The notes: generated by a model not told the origin, from the letters alone. Shown: positions 44,805 to 53,098, counted from the first letter of the stretch. The stretch: DNA of 64,000 nucleotides from Paenibacillus sp. FSL K6-0276 (GCF_037977235.1 NZ_CP150276.1:4712001-4776000), one strand, 5' to 3'. Translations and numbers: made by a program.

Positions 44805-45569
44805 TTAAGCTCCTCCCATTTCTCCAGATTCATATAATATACAAGCAGCGGCAACCATGCCCGCTGTCTCACAGCGCAGAATACGCCGTCCTAGTCCTAC
44901 AGAAACAGCCCCTGCTTCTTCTGCCTTGAGGCATTCCTCGGGAGTAAAGCCCCCTTCAGGGCCTACCACAACCATAACCTTTCCACCAGACTGCGGCGAA
45001 AGCGATGCTAACCATGGAGCGACGCTGCTTCGAAGCTGTAAGCCTTCCTCTTTTTCATAACAGAAATAAACAGCATCATACTCATTAAAAGTCTGCAAAA
45101 GCTGCTTCCAGGACAACGGTGATCCTACAGACGGAACGATGTTCCGATGAGCCTGTTCGGCAGCTTCCTTACAAATTTTACGCCAGCGATCCAGTCGTTT
45201 GCTTTCCTTACGCTCGTCGTATTGCACTATTGTGCGTTCTGACAGAAAAGGAACAAAGCTTACAGCACCAATCTCTGTGCACTTCTGAATGACAGTTTCC
45301 ATCTTATCGGCCTTAGGTAAGCTCTGAGCCACTGTAATTTTAATTCGAGGTTCATGCGTCATCTCTAGGGACTCCAGGATGTTCACCGTTACTTCACCAA
45401 TTTCAATTTGCGCAATCTCTACTAATGCCTCACGGGAAACACCATCGCTGACAATAAGCTTGTCCCCTGCCTTACCACGCATCACTTTAGCAATATGACG
45501 GGCATCTTCCCCATCAATTCTCACGGTATCCGTACCAAACTGCTCCGGTGTAACGAAATATCGCTGCAT
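44805..45569 (-). CDS. rsmE: 16S rRNA (uracil-1498-N3)-methyltransferase RsmE
   Basis: SPOUT-class methyltransferase acting on U1498 of 16S rRNA. An N-terminal PUA-like domain (MQRYFVTPEQF, ARHIAKVMRGKAGD) precedes the knotted SAM-binding domain with VVVGPEGGFTPEE and LGRRILRCETAG. Length 254 is typical. The gap upstream to the M50 peptidase carries a two-hairpin repeat plus a half copy, so its 5' leader is long and structured. Confidence 0.96.
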   Translation of the reverse strand: MQRYFVTPEQFGTDTVRIDGEDARHIAKVMRGKAGDKLIVSDGVSREALVEIAQIEIGEVTVNILESLEMTHEPRIKITVAQSLPKADKMETVIQKCTEIGAVSFVPFLSERTIVQYDERKESKRLDRWRKICKEAAEQAHRNIVPSVGSPLSWKQLLQTFNEYDAVYFCYEKEEGLQLRSSVAPWLASLSPQSGGKVMVVVGPEGGFTPEECLKAEEAGAVSVGLGRRILRCETAGMVAAACILYESGEMGGA

Positions 45570-45600
45570 CTCATCATCATCCTGTTCATAAATTCAGTAA

Positions 45601-45760
45601 CAAGTATAAACGCCTTCGGCGTCCTTATAAGGACGGTAAGCGTTTAATCGAGAAATATAAGTCATAAAGTATAGAGTGAAACTTATACTTTCTTATATTT
45701 GAAGAAACGGCTTAGTCTCCCTTATAAGGGCGTCACCCGTTTCTTCAAGAAATATAAGGT
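45601..45760. repeat. Two-hairpin dispersed repeat, copy B plus half copy
   Basis: A full unit at 45601-45710 shows TATAAACGC..GCGTTTA around CGTCCTTATAAGGACG, then GAAATATAAG..CTTATATTT. It is followed directly by a diverged first-hairpin copy at 45711-45760: GAAGAAACGG..CCGTTTCTTC around CCCTTATAAGGG. It lies upstream of rsmE, in the orientation of copies C and D. Confidence 0.88.
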
Positions 45761-45847
45761 TCGATCAGTCGAAAAGCAACTATCAAATTTTGATCAAATT
45801 ACATAATACAATGTTTGACAAAGGTTGAACAGACTTCATCCCTTGCC

Positions 45848-46531
45848 TTAGCTGCCAAAAATTCTTAGAGACAGCTGTACAAAGGTTATCGACATTTCAC
45901 TAGCCCACGTGGCAAGTGGGTCAATCGTATACGTCCGCAGACCTGGAATAAACAATATCAATAAAAAGAGAAATACAGCCCATTGTTCAAATTGCTGTAA
46001 TTTGCCGCGGATCGAACGTGGGGCGATATCTTCCACAATCCGATAACCATCCAGTGGCGGCAGCGGAATAAGGTTGAATAGAAATAAGAAGAAATTCCAT
46101 TGAATGAAAGCGCCAAAGAACCGATTTACAGCCTCAAGCACGCGATCATTCGAGATATTATCTAGAACTCCAGTTGCCGCAAGTGCACCATATATTATAG
46201 CACCAATAATTCCTAAGAGCAGGTTACTGATTGGTCCCGCAGCTGACACGATGACTCCCATGAGACGAGGACGACTAAAGTTATCACGGTTTACCGGAAC
46301 TGGACGTGCCCAACCGAAGCCAGCAACAAGCAGCAGCAAAATACCAAAGAAATCGAAATGAACAGCAGGATTAAGCGTCATGCGGCCAAGTAATCTTGCG
46401 GTTGGGTCACCGAACTTATTCGCGAAATAAGCATGACTGAATTCATGTACTGTAAAAGCAATTAAAATTGTAATGAGCAGGAATGGAAGCTGATCTAAAT
46501 CCACTCGAATTATATTTTGTAATATATCCAT
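45848..46531 (-). CDS. Site-2 protease family (M50) membrane peptidase
   Basis: Intramembrane zinc metalloprotease of the compact S2P group, without PDZ domain. The active site HEFSHA (H29, E30, H33) lies in the first helix, and the second metal site is LFNLIPLPPLDGYRI. Five to six hydrophobic segments in 227 residues. The start is ATG 46531, after AAAGAGGTAAAG, only 2 nt beyond the prmA stop; the longer frame back to 46564 overlaps prmA. Substrate unknown. The gene is an addition to the standard prmA-rsmE-mtaB order. Confidence 0.92.
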   Translation of the reverse strand: MDILQNIIRVDLDQLPFLLITILIAFTVHEFSHAYFANKFGDPTARLLGRMTLNPAVHFDFFGILLLLVAGFGWARPVPVNRDNFSRPRLMGVIVSAAGPISNLLLGIIGAIIYGALAATGVLDNISNDRVLEAVNRFFGAFIQWNFFLFLFNLIPLPPLDGYRIVEDIAPRSIRGKLQQFEQWAVFLFLLILFIPGLRTYTIDPLATWASEMSITFVQLSLRIFGS

Positions 46532-46533
46532 CT

Positions 46534-47589
46534 TTACCTCTTTCCGGCTGTAAACGCCACCCAATCTTCCTCACGGGATATTTCAATAATCTCAAAACCA
46601 GAAGCTTTCAGCGCGTTCGCCACAAGTCCTTCTTTATCTTTATAGATACCTGAGGTAATGTAGAGGCCTCCAGGTTGAAGCGCGCGGTATACATCATCCG
46701 TAAACAATACGATGATTTCCGCCAAAATATTCGCAACTACAATTTGTACAGGCAATGTCACGCCAAGGCTGCCCTCTTGCTCTTGCTTAGCAGGAACGGC
46801 TCCTTCTAGTGAGTGACCAGGTCTAGCGGATGGCCACATCTCTCCAGCCGCTGTATCCGCTACGCCTTCCCCGCCCAGCAGCGATAGAAGATCACTCTCT
46901 TTTACCGTTATGGACGATTCAAGCTTGTTAAGGGCTACATTCTCCCGCGCACTTTCCACAGCCACTGGATCTAAGTCCAAGGCCAATACGGATTTTGCAC
47001 CTAGCAGCATCGCACCTACAGCCAAAATTCCTGAACCGGTGCCAACATCGATAACTTCTTCACCACCGCTAATGTTCTTTTCAAGCGCACGGAGGCACAG
47101 AGCTGTTGTTGGGTGAGTACCCGTACCAAATGCCATGCCAGGGTCGATCTCAATGATCGCTTCATCCGGACTCTCAGGCGTATATTCCTCCCAGGTTGGT
47201 TTAATGGTGAGACGTTTGGATACGCGTAGCGGTTTGAAATATTGCTTCCAAGCATGAGCCCATTCGTCTTCATCCACAGTCTTCCAAGAAATCAACGCTT
47301 TGCCTGGATCAATCCCGTACTCATGCAATTCGGCTACCCGTGGAATCAATTCTTCTATAACAGCATCCATATCTGTGGAATCGGCATAATAACCCTTTAT
47401 GACCGCTTCCCCTTCAGGAATATCATTCAAAGGTTGGTCGTACAATTCACCGTAACGTGTATCCCGTTCTTTGTTCAGTGTGCCGGATTCCTCGATAGAA
47501 ACCCCACCCGCACCAGCTTCATATAAAAAGTTCGAAATCATTTCCTGTGCTTCTTCTGTTGTATGTATCGTCACTTCATGCCATAACAT
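46534..47589 (-). CDS. prmA: Ribosomal protein L11 methyltransferase PrmA
   Basis: SAM-dependent enzyme that trimethylates ribosomal protein L11. The Rossmann motif is VIDVGTGSGILAVGAMLLGA and the substrate-binding motif is VVANILAEI. At 351 residues it is about 35-40 longer than usual. The excess is a low-complexity insert (about residues 243-280, with AAGEMWPSARPGHSLEG and AKQEQEG) just before the catalytic-loop strand. The start follows AGGAGG directly after two tandem copies of the cdd-type leader repeat. In most Bacillales prmA directly follows dnaJ; here about 11 kb separates them. Confidence 0.95.
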   Translation of the reverse strand: MLWHEVTIHTTEEAQEMISNFLYEAGAGGVSIEESGTLNKERDTRYGELYDQPLNDIPEGEAVIKGYYADSTDMDAVIEELIPRVAELHEYGIDPGKALISWKTVDEDEWAHAWKQYFKPLRVSKRLTIKPTWEEYTPESPDEAIIEIDPGMAFGTGTHPTTALCLRALEKNISGGEEVIDVGTGSGILAVGAMLLGAKSVLALDLDPVAVESARENVALNKLESSITVKESDLLSLLGGEGVADTAAGEMWPSARPGHSLEGAVPAKQEQEGSLGVTLPVQIVVANILAEIIVLFTDDVYRALQPGGLYITSGIYKDKEGLVANALKASGFEIIEISREEDWVAFTAGKR

Positions 47590-47608
47590 CTTTATGTAAT
47601 CCTCCTAA

Positions 47609-47741
47609 AAGTTTTGTGAGCATTTGCTTCATTGATTTACTTCATGCAAAACTCGCTTCGAAAGCATAGGCTTAGTTTTGTGAGCATTTGCTACACTTGA
47701 ATTTACTTCGTGCAAAACTCGCTTCGTAAGCATTCGCTTCA
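47609..47741 (-). repeat. Two tandem leader repeats upstream of prmA
   Basis: Two 63-nt units begin, on the plus strand, at AGTTTTGTGAG at 47610 and 47673. In the gene sense each reads GCGAGTTTTGCAYGAAG...GCTCACAAAAC, and the last runs into TTTTAGGAGG, the prmA ribosome binding site. They are clearly related to the four units before cdd (11039-11285), with the same period, order and join to the ribosome binding site. Confidence 0.9.
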
Positions 47742-47781
47742 TAGTATAACATTTCTTATTGGTGTAACGCCAAACTACAGC

Positions 47782-48360
47782 TCAACGACCTGCGACGTCC
47801 TCTTTACGCCTACAAAAGCAGTTGAGCGAATGATCATCCACCATCCCCGATGCCTGCATAAAAGCATAACAGATTGTAGTACCCACAAACTTCATGCCTT
47901 TCTTCTTTAATGCCTTACTCATCTCATCAGACTGAGCCGTCGAAGCAGGTACATCTGCACGAGTCTTCCAATGGTTAATAGTAGGCACACCAAAGGCAAA
48001 GCTCCAGAGATACTCTGCAAAGCTGCCATGTTCCTCGCAAATTTGCAAATATACACCCGCATTACGGATGATAGCATCAATTTTCAATCGATTTCTAATA
48101 ATCCCGGGATCACTCATTAGCTTCGCAATTTTGGCTTCATCATAATGGACAATCTTATTCGGATCAAATCCGTCAAATACCTCTCTGAAACGCGCCCGTT
48201 TTTTTAGTACCGTGTACCAGCTCAGCCCTGCCTGCATCCCTTCGAGCATAAGCAATTCAAACAGCTTTTGGTCATCATACAGAGGCTTGCCCCACTCCTC
48301 ATCATGATAGGCAATATATAGAGGATCATCATTGACCCAAGCACAGCGAGTGACTTCCAT
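47782..48360 (-). CDS. tag: DNA-3-methyladenine glycosylase I
   Basis: Base-excision repair enzyme that removes 3-methyladenine from alkylated DNA. Zinc ligands of the Tag family can be assigned as C6 (in TRCAWV), H19, H177 and C181 (DDHSLNCFC). The active-site region AYHDEEWGKPLYDDQKLFE and LEGMQAGLSWYTVLKKR are intact. Length 192 is normal. The ATG at 48360 follows AAAGGAGAGAAGAAGG. It is an accessory gene within the dnaJ-prmA insertion. Confidence 0.96.
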   Translation of the reverse strand: MEVTRCAWVNDDPLYIAYHDEEWGKPLYDDQKLFELLMLEGMQAGLSWYTVLKKRARFREVFDGFDPNKIVHYDEAKIAKLMSDPGIIRNRLKIDAIIRNAGVYLQICEEHGSFAEYLWSFAFGVPTINHWKTRADVPASTAQSDEMSKALKKKGMKFVGTTICYAFMQASGMVDDHSLNCFCRRKEDVAGR

Positions 48361-48422
48361 CCTTCTTCTCTCCTTTAAGCTAATCTTAGCTGAGTTTACT
48401 CAGCATCTACTCACTGTAAACG

Positions 48423-48455
48423 AAAAAAAGGGAAGAACACAAGGTTCATCCCTTA
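48423..48455 (-). terminator. Terminator after the anti-sigma gene
   Basis: AAGGGA.GAAC pairs with GTTC.TCCCTT across a short loop, followed on the minus strand by TTTTTTTCG. It lies about 42 nt after the stop codon of the DUF4179 gene. Confidence 0.8.
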
Positions 48456-48496
48456 AAAAGTTATTCTATTTCCCTCGATTATGATTCTGCTAGCTC

Positions 48497-50176
48497 TTAT
48501 GGCTGGATCTGCACTCTCGTTTCTTTATCCGGATCATCAGTGGTGTAGTAGTAGTTATAAATCGTAGCTTCTGTACCTTTAAAATCCTTATACACATCAA
48601 TCGCCTTGTTGTTTCCATCCCCCGCGAAATTGACGGTTACTGGTTTTCCTAGAAGGCTCTCTTTGCCCAGCCCGATATGTGTCTGATTAATTCCACCGAA
48701 GCGAGCATCTTCACTTCCAGTTTCTACGTAAAGATCAGATCCCTGCATATAGTACGTCCACTTCACCGGATACCCGCTAAGTTGCTGGATAATCGTCTGT
48801 TTCTTTTCAGAGATGTTCGTTAAAAGAAGCGGTATTTTATCGTCATTATTATTGGTGATTTTATAGCTACCATGCTGAGTCACCTTATATTTAGCTACAA
48901 AGGTAATTGGAGTCTCTTTCGTAATTTCAAGATCTACTGGCCGTTCGAACCGAAGCTCTGTCATTCCTCCCTGTTTATTTCCAGAAAAGTTCCAAGGTTG
49001 AGCCTCAAGCGTCTTGCCTGCTACTTCAAGAGCAAACTTTTTGTACGGTAAGATATAGTCTATATCCTTACTTCTAACTGTGACCCGAATTTGAGTAGGT
49101 GACACAACCATATTTTCCAGCGTGTGATAAGTTCCATCAACTTCGAGCGGCAGATTCAGACTGGTTTTTATCGTCCCGCTCTCCATCTGCTGTTTGCTTA
49201 ATTGAAGATCGAATGCCAGTGGTCCCTCTACGTCTTGTTCTTTCTTCATATATTGCAGCTTGTAGGTCAGCTCTCCGCTGGAAACATCCTCCGCCTTAAA
49301 ATATTGCTGTGTGGTATACTCTCCCTTCGCGCCTGGTTGACCAAATGTAGAGCCAGCTAGTGAATTTATTAGCGTTCCATTGTTATAAGCAACGATCTCC
49401 GGGTAAGCCCACTTTTTCGCTTCCGGCTGGTCAAAAATAATTCCTGAAGAGAACAACAGCTTTTCCTGACCTTGGGTAAACGGCTTCACCTCTATGCTGC
49501 GCATTCCTTCCTGTCCAACAGGAAAGCTCTGTGGCTTCGTCGAGTGGATATCCAGCGGCAAATCTAACGATTGTACACTATAAGCCTGGATACCATTCGT
49601 AACTAGCTGAACATCCACTGTGTCTTGCTTTGGTGTCCAGTCACTTTCGAAATATCCGTTATAAATTTGATTTTTCTCGTCCCAGTTCAGATAATTGTAC
49701 TCTCCAGAACTGTTCTCCCCCTTAGTACCCTTCAGAGTCATCTCATTTAAACGCCAATATTCGGTGTCCTTGCGCTTTCCAACATCCAATGTGAATAAAA
49801 TGACCGTTCGATTCTCATCCACGATGGCTGTATGTAGCTTTAGCGTTACTCCATCCTTCGTCACCGATTGATCTAGTTTTTGTCCGAGGTTTTGCACCAG
49901 TGCGGCTTGAACGCCACCTTTTCCACGGAGCATTGTATCCCAATTATAATGAACTGCCGCATAAACCGGCGCCGCCGCTAAAAGCACTGATACTGAAGCG
50001 ACAGCAGCTATTTTGCTCCAGTTTCTCCCCCGGTTCTGGCTGCCACTGCTCATCCGAGCGTGAAAAGATGTTGTATTTTTATGTTCAATTCTCTCCCACA
50101 TGCTTTCAAAATCAGGATATGTCACACTTTGACCCTCATTTAACTGATGCTCCAGCATATTCTCCAACTTTTTCAT
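48497..50176 (-). CDS. DUF4179-type membrane protein, likely anti-sigma factor
   Basis: A 559-residue bitopic membrane protein encoded with an ECF sigma factor. Residues 1-60 form a cytoplasmic head (KLENMLEHQLNEGQSVTYPDFESMWERI) expected to bind the sigma factor. One transmembrane helix follows (IAAVASVSVLLAAAPVYAAV), then a DUF4179-like domain (NWDTMLRGKGGVQAAL..VTKDGVTLKLHTAIVDENRTVILFTLD). About 350 further extracytoplasmic strand-rich residues complete it. I start at ATG 50176 behind AGAGGG; this overlaps the sigma gene by 41 nt, so translation is coupled. The sensed signal is not evident. Confidence 0.85.
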   Translation of the reverse strand: MKKLENMLEHQLNEGQSVTYPDFESMWERIEHKNTTSFHARMSSGSQNRGRNWSKIAAVASVSVLLAAAPVYAAVHYNWDTMLRGKGGVQAALVQNLGQKLDQSVTKDGVTLKLHTAIVDENRTVILFTLDVGKRKDTEYWRLNEMTLKGTKGENSSGEYNYLNWDEKNQIYNGYFESDWTPKQDTVDVQLVTNGIQAYSVQSLDLPLDIHSTKPQSFPVGQEGMRSIEVKPFTQGQEKLLFSSGIIFDQPEAKKWAYPEIVAYNNGTLINSLAGSTFGQPGAKGEYTTQQYFKAEDVSSGELTYKLQYMKKEQDVEGPLAFDLQLSKQQMESGTIKTSLNLPLEVDGTYHTLENMVVSPTQIRVTVRSKDIDYILPYKKFALEVAGKTLEAQPWNFSGNKQGGMTELRFERPVDLEITKETPITFVAKYKVTQHGSYKITNNNDDKIPLLLTNISEKKQTIIQQLSGYPVKWTYYMQGSDLYVETGSEDARFGGINQTHIGLGKESLLGKPVTVNFAGDGNNKAIDVYKDFKGTEATIYNYYYTTDDPDKETRVQIQP

Positions 50177-50696
50177 AAGATTCGCCCTCTTTCCGTTCAA
50201 TTTGAACCCCAGCCTCCAGCAAAATTCTCCGCAATACCTTTAGCCCTTTATGCAGCCTTGATTTGGTCGTTCCGAGCGGGATGGATAGCAGGTCCGATAC
50301 TTCAGCCAAGCTGAAATCATGCATGTACCTAAGCGTAATCACCATCCGAAGTTTGACAGGGAGCTGGCTCAAATATTTCGCCCATTCCATTGTCGTCTCC
50401 CGCTGTTCAATCAATCGATCTACAGGGGTTTCAGGAGATTTCTTAAATAAATAAAGATTGTCTGAAACTTTCTGCTGTAAAGTACGCTTCCGTTTCAAAT
50501 GATTCAGGCAATGGTTGACCGTTATTTTCATAATCCAAGCCTTCATATGCTCTACGTTCTCACGATTCGTGCGAAATACGGTAATGAACACATCCTGCGT
50601 CAAGTCTTCCGCATCCGCCGCGTCATGAACCATATAGTAGCAAGTCCGGTATACATCCTTGTTGTAGGCTTCGAATAACTCCCGGTTAGTCTCCAA
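50136..50696 (-). CDS. ECF-type RNA polymerase sigma factor
   Basis: Group 4 sigma factor of 186 residues. Region 2 is ELFEAYNKDVYRTCYYMV..DAEDLTQDVFITVFR..HMKAWIMKITVNHCLNHLKRK. Region 4 is LPVKLRMVITLRYMHDFSLAEVSDLLSIPLGTTKSRLHKGLKVLR. The start is taken as TTG 50696, 8 nt after AAAGGAGG; the upstream codons to 50738 run through that site and are unlikely to be translated. It is coupled to the DUF4179 anti-sigma gene. A candidate autoregulatory promoter lies 38-62 nt upstream. The sigma group (SigV/SigX/SigW-like or other) is undecided. Confidence 0.93.
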   Translation of the reverse strand: METNRELFEAYNKDVYRTCYYMVHDAADAEDLTQDVFITVFRTNRENVEHMKAWIMKITVNHCLNHLKRKRTLQQKVSDNLYLFKKSPETPVDRLIEQRETTMEWAKYLSQLPVKLRMVITLRYMHDFSLAEVSDLLSIPLGTTKSRLHKGLKVLRRILLEAGVQIERKEGESYEKVGEYAGASVK

Positions 50697-50733
50697 ATCT
50701 TGCACCCTCCTTTCTTTTCTGTGATATCTATAT

Positions 50734-50758
50734 GACAACCAGTCTTTGGAAAAGGTTC
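50734..50758 (-). promoter_or_regulatory. Candidate autoregulatory ECF promoter
   Basis: On the minus strand GAACC (50754-50758) and, after 16 nt, TGTC (50734-50737) resemble the AAC / CGTC-type boxes of ECF sigma promoters. They precede a sigma gene, where autoregulation is common. The -10 box deviates by one base from CGTC. Confidence 0.45.
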
Positions 50759-50799
50759 GTTTTTCTGAGCATAAACTATAGATGCTAGTAATAACAGAT

Positions 50800-50838
50800 G
50801 GATATTATAGTTGTGCAGCTTATAAATTCTTATATTTA
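50800..50838. repeat. Two-hairpin dispersed repeat, half copy E
   Basis: GATATTATAGTTGTGCAGC..TATAAATTCTTATATTT matches the second half of copy D at 60362-60400. The first hairpin is missing. It lies between the chemoreceptor terminator and the sigma gene. Confidence 0.7.
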
Positions 50839-50842
50839 CACA

Positions 50843-50882
50843 AAAAGCCAGCCCCCATAAATAAATCTGAGAACCGGCTTTC
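50843..50882 (-). terminator. Terminator after the PAS-chemoreceptor gene
   Basis: AAAGCCGG pairs imperfectly with CTGGCTTT across a long loop, followed on the minus strand by TTGTG. It starts 31 nt after the stop codon. Confidence 0.6.
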
Positions 50883-50912
50883 CTTTATATTCACGCTAAC
50901 AGCATACGAAAA

Positions 50913-51824
50913 TTAAATAATATTCATAACCTCTCGTGCCTGTGTATCTAAGTCCTGAGCTGAGGAAGAAATATTCTTAAAATCATCTAATGCTATTTGA
51001 ATCTGCTGTTGACTATCTTCTATATTTTCTTGCACTTGGTTTGTTCCTTTGGAGATCTTCTCGATTTCCAGCGTGATGGCATCCACACTATCTTTCACTT
51101 GAATGATCGAATCTTGCACCATGGAAGAAAGCTTACTTACTTCTTTTGCAACCACGTCAAAACCTCGTCCAAACTCCCCCGCATGCGCTGCTTCAATAGC
51201 TGCATTAAGCGCTAATAGATGCGTTTGCGAAGCAATATTACGAATAGTTTGTACAATCCCCTGAATCGATACCGCTTGTGTCTCCAGATTAGCTAGAGTC
51301 TGTGTATTTTCGATTGATACTTCGGCAATTTTATCGACGCTCAGTAATAGTTCTTGACTACGTTCAATGCCTTTCTCGGCTCTTTGATTTAAGCTGTCGG
51401 ACATCTCTTGCATCCGCTGTACCACGACACTAATGTTATTTTGTCGATCCGTAATATTGGTCGCTATTTTGGAAACGCCAATGACTTGTTCATTATTTTC
51501 ATCAAATACAGGCATATAGGTAGCTTCCAGCCAAACCACATTTCCTTTTGCGTCCATTCGTTCGATTTTATCCTGAAAACTTTTCCCTGAAAAAAGATCC
51601 TGCCAGAACAGCTCATACCCCGGGCTATTTACAAAATGAGAAAAGCAAAACTCTCTATGGTGCATACCAATCATATCTTCTTTGTTATATCCCATCGAAC
51701 TAGCAAAAACTTCATTCACATAAGCCACTCGTCGATTAAGATCAAACCTTATAATAGCTAAATTTCTTTCTAATGATCGAACAACAAGCTCATCGGTAAC
51801 CCCTTGAGAGTGTACCATTCCCAT
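50913..51824 (-). CDS. Soluble PAS domain methyl-accepting chemotaxis protein
   Basis: A 303-residue cytoplasmic receptor with no transmembrane segment. Residues 10-130 form a PAS domain (IIRFDLNRRVAYVNEVFASSMGYNKEDMIGM.., PAC-type VIGVSKIATNITDRQ). Residues 150-300 form a short MCP signalling domain with the conserved tip IASQTHLLALNAAIEAAHAGEFGRGFDVVAKEV. The HREFCFSHF segment in the PAS domain is histidine-rich and might bind a cofactor such as heme or flavin, but that is speculation. Such soluble receptors usually sense intracellular redox or energy state. The start ATG 51824 follows AGGAGGAATTAT. It stands alone with a terminator. Confidence 0.92.
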   Translation of the reverse strand: MGMVHSQGVTDELVVRSLERNLAIIRFDLNRRVAYVNEVFASSMGYNKEDMIGMHHREFCFSHFVNSPGYELFWQDLFSGKSFQDKIERMDAKGNVVWLEATYMPVFDENNEQVIGVSKIATNITDRQNNISVVVQRMQEMSDSLNQRAEKGIERSQELLLSVDKIAEVSIENTQTLANLETQAVSIQGIVQTIRNIASQTHLLALNAAIEAAHAGEFGRGFDVVAKEVSKLSSMVQDSIIQVKDSVDAITLEIEKISKGTNQVQENIEDSQQQIQIALDDFKNISSSAQDLDTQAREVMNII

Positions 51825-51884
51825 AATATAATTCCTCCTGGATATGTATAAATTATTCGTCTCATCTTGAAGTATATTTGAACA

Positions 51885-51912
51885 ATTATACGCTCTTATT
51901 ACGCATAGAGAA
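51885..51912 (-). promoter_or_regulatory. Candidate promoter of the chemoreceptor gene
   Basis: A perfect TATAAT (51885-51890, minus strand) lies about 60 nt upstream of the start; at 17-nt spacing the -35 box is only TTTCTC. The -10 box is convincing, the whole less so. Confidence 0.4.
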
Positions 51913-52037
51913 ATACATGATTTTTATTAAAATGACTTTAATTCGTAATAAAAATAACCCCACCAACGTTCGGCAGAGCCCAGCTTTCATCCCGGATGTT
52001 TATGCGCGGATCTCTGACGAGGGGTCGAGTAATGTTT

Positions 52038-52960
52038 CTACAGAAACGTTCCATGTTCTGCTATCCTGCCTATCGTCCCCTCATTACGAACACGAAGCAG
52101 AGTATAACGATTCATTCGGATCAAATGCGCTTCAGCAAGGCCCCGTTGCAGCAGGTCCTCATTCAAACCTAGTTCTTCCACTGAAGTTGGCCCATGTACA
52201 GTATGAAGCAGTTCACGTAACCGCTCAGGTGTAGATAGTTGTGCAATTTTTTTGCATACCTGCCCCCACACTGGTTTGTCTTTAATAACCAACGTATTCG
52301 CCAGTTCGTGATAAAGCGCTGATATTTGTGCACAAGCTACACCTACTTTAGCGCCATGCAGCAATTGTCTGCGTCCAGTGCGAATGTATTCCATCTCCCA
52401 GTAATGGGACAAATGATGCTCTGCACCGGAAGCTGAATGCGATTGACCGAACAAAAGAATAGCTAGGCCTGATTCGATCAAAGCTTCTGTCAGCACCCGA
52501 ATTCCTAACTCCGAATGATTGCCGATCTCCTTAACATGATTCACACATGCCATCAGAGCCTTCTCTGTAATGCCCGCGACAACAGATGAATACGGTTCAC
52601 CCCCCATCAAACGTCCATGTTTCCAGTCGAACAAAGAAGTGTATTTGCCCAGCATGTCCCCAAATCCTGCAGCGATCATAGCCGTAGGTGCTTTCCGCAG
52701 AATATCCGTATCCGCAAAAATAGCAACCGGACCTACAGCAGAAATCGTGATCTTATTGCCGCGAATGATCATTGGTGATCCGTTCGAGGTGAATCCATCC
52801 ACGGAAGGTGCAGTAGGCACAGACAAAAACGGAATCCCCGCAGTATAAGCCGCATAACGGCCCACATCATGCAAAGTGCCTGATCCAACAACGATAACAG
52901 CATCAGCTTTCACACGTTGAATACTTGTACGTACATAGAACAACATAAAAAGAGACTGTC
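52038..52960 (-). pseudogene. araM: 5'-truncated araM/egsA (glycerol-1-phosphate dehydrogenase)
   Basis: The frame matches the AraM/EgsA NAD(P)-dependent glycerol-1-phosphate dehydrogenase from about residue 115 of the roughly 394-residue family onward: ADAVIVVGSGTLHDVGRYAAY, PTAPSVDGFTSNGSPMI, AAGFGDMLGKYTSLFDW, SGAEHHLSHYWEME and LLHGAKVGVACA. Metal and substrate motifs in this part are intact. The N-terminal nucleotide-binding part is absent. The open frame continues upstream to a TTG at 53027, but those codons belong to a degraded GntR helix-turn-helix read in another frame. It is therefore a fusion of two gene remnants and almost surely inactive. The exact junction (about 52930-52960) is approximate. 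Confidence 0.85.
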
Positions 52961-53082
52961 CCAAACCATATCCATGGCTTAGAAGCAATCCCTTTTGTTC
53001 ATCCGTCTTAAGTTTCCAATTGGCCAAGAGCCTGACGAACGGTCTGTCTGCTCATACCAAACGGTCCAGCGATCATAGCCTC
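52960..53082 (-). pseudogene. GntR-type regulator fragment (AraR-like)
   Basis: On the minus strand 53082-53011 encodes MIAGPFGMSRQTVRQALGQLE, a clear GntR winged-helix recognition helix, then a stop. Shifted by one frame, the wing continues as EQKGLLLSHGYGLGQ, comparable with GLLxSxxGxGTFV. The start, the rest of the DNA-binding domain and the ligand-binding domain are gone. Its position beside araM fits a decayed arabinose locus, since AraR has such a GntR head, but other GntR proteins cannot be excluded. Confidence 0.65.
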
Positions 53083-53098
53083 TTATATGTACATTTCC

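Noticed and set aside
51878..52234. Plus-strand 118-residue frame
   Set aside because: It overlaps the chemoreceptor promoter region and the 3' end of the araM remnant on the other strand, and has no family resemblance.
53028..53098. Start of a full-length araM at the upstream TTG
   Set aside because: The codons after the TTG at 53027 are the GntR helix-turn-helix read out of frame, so this is not the native N-terminus.
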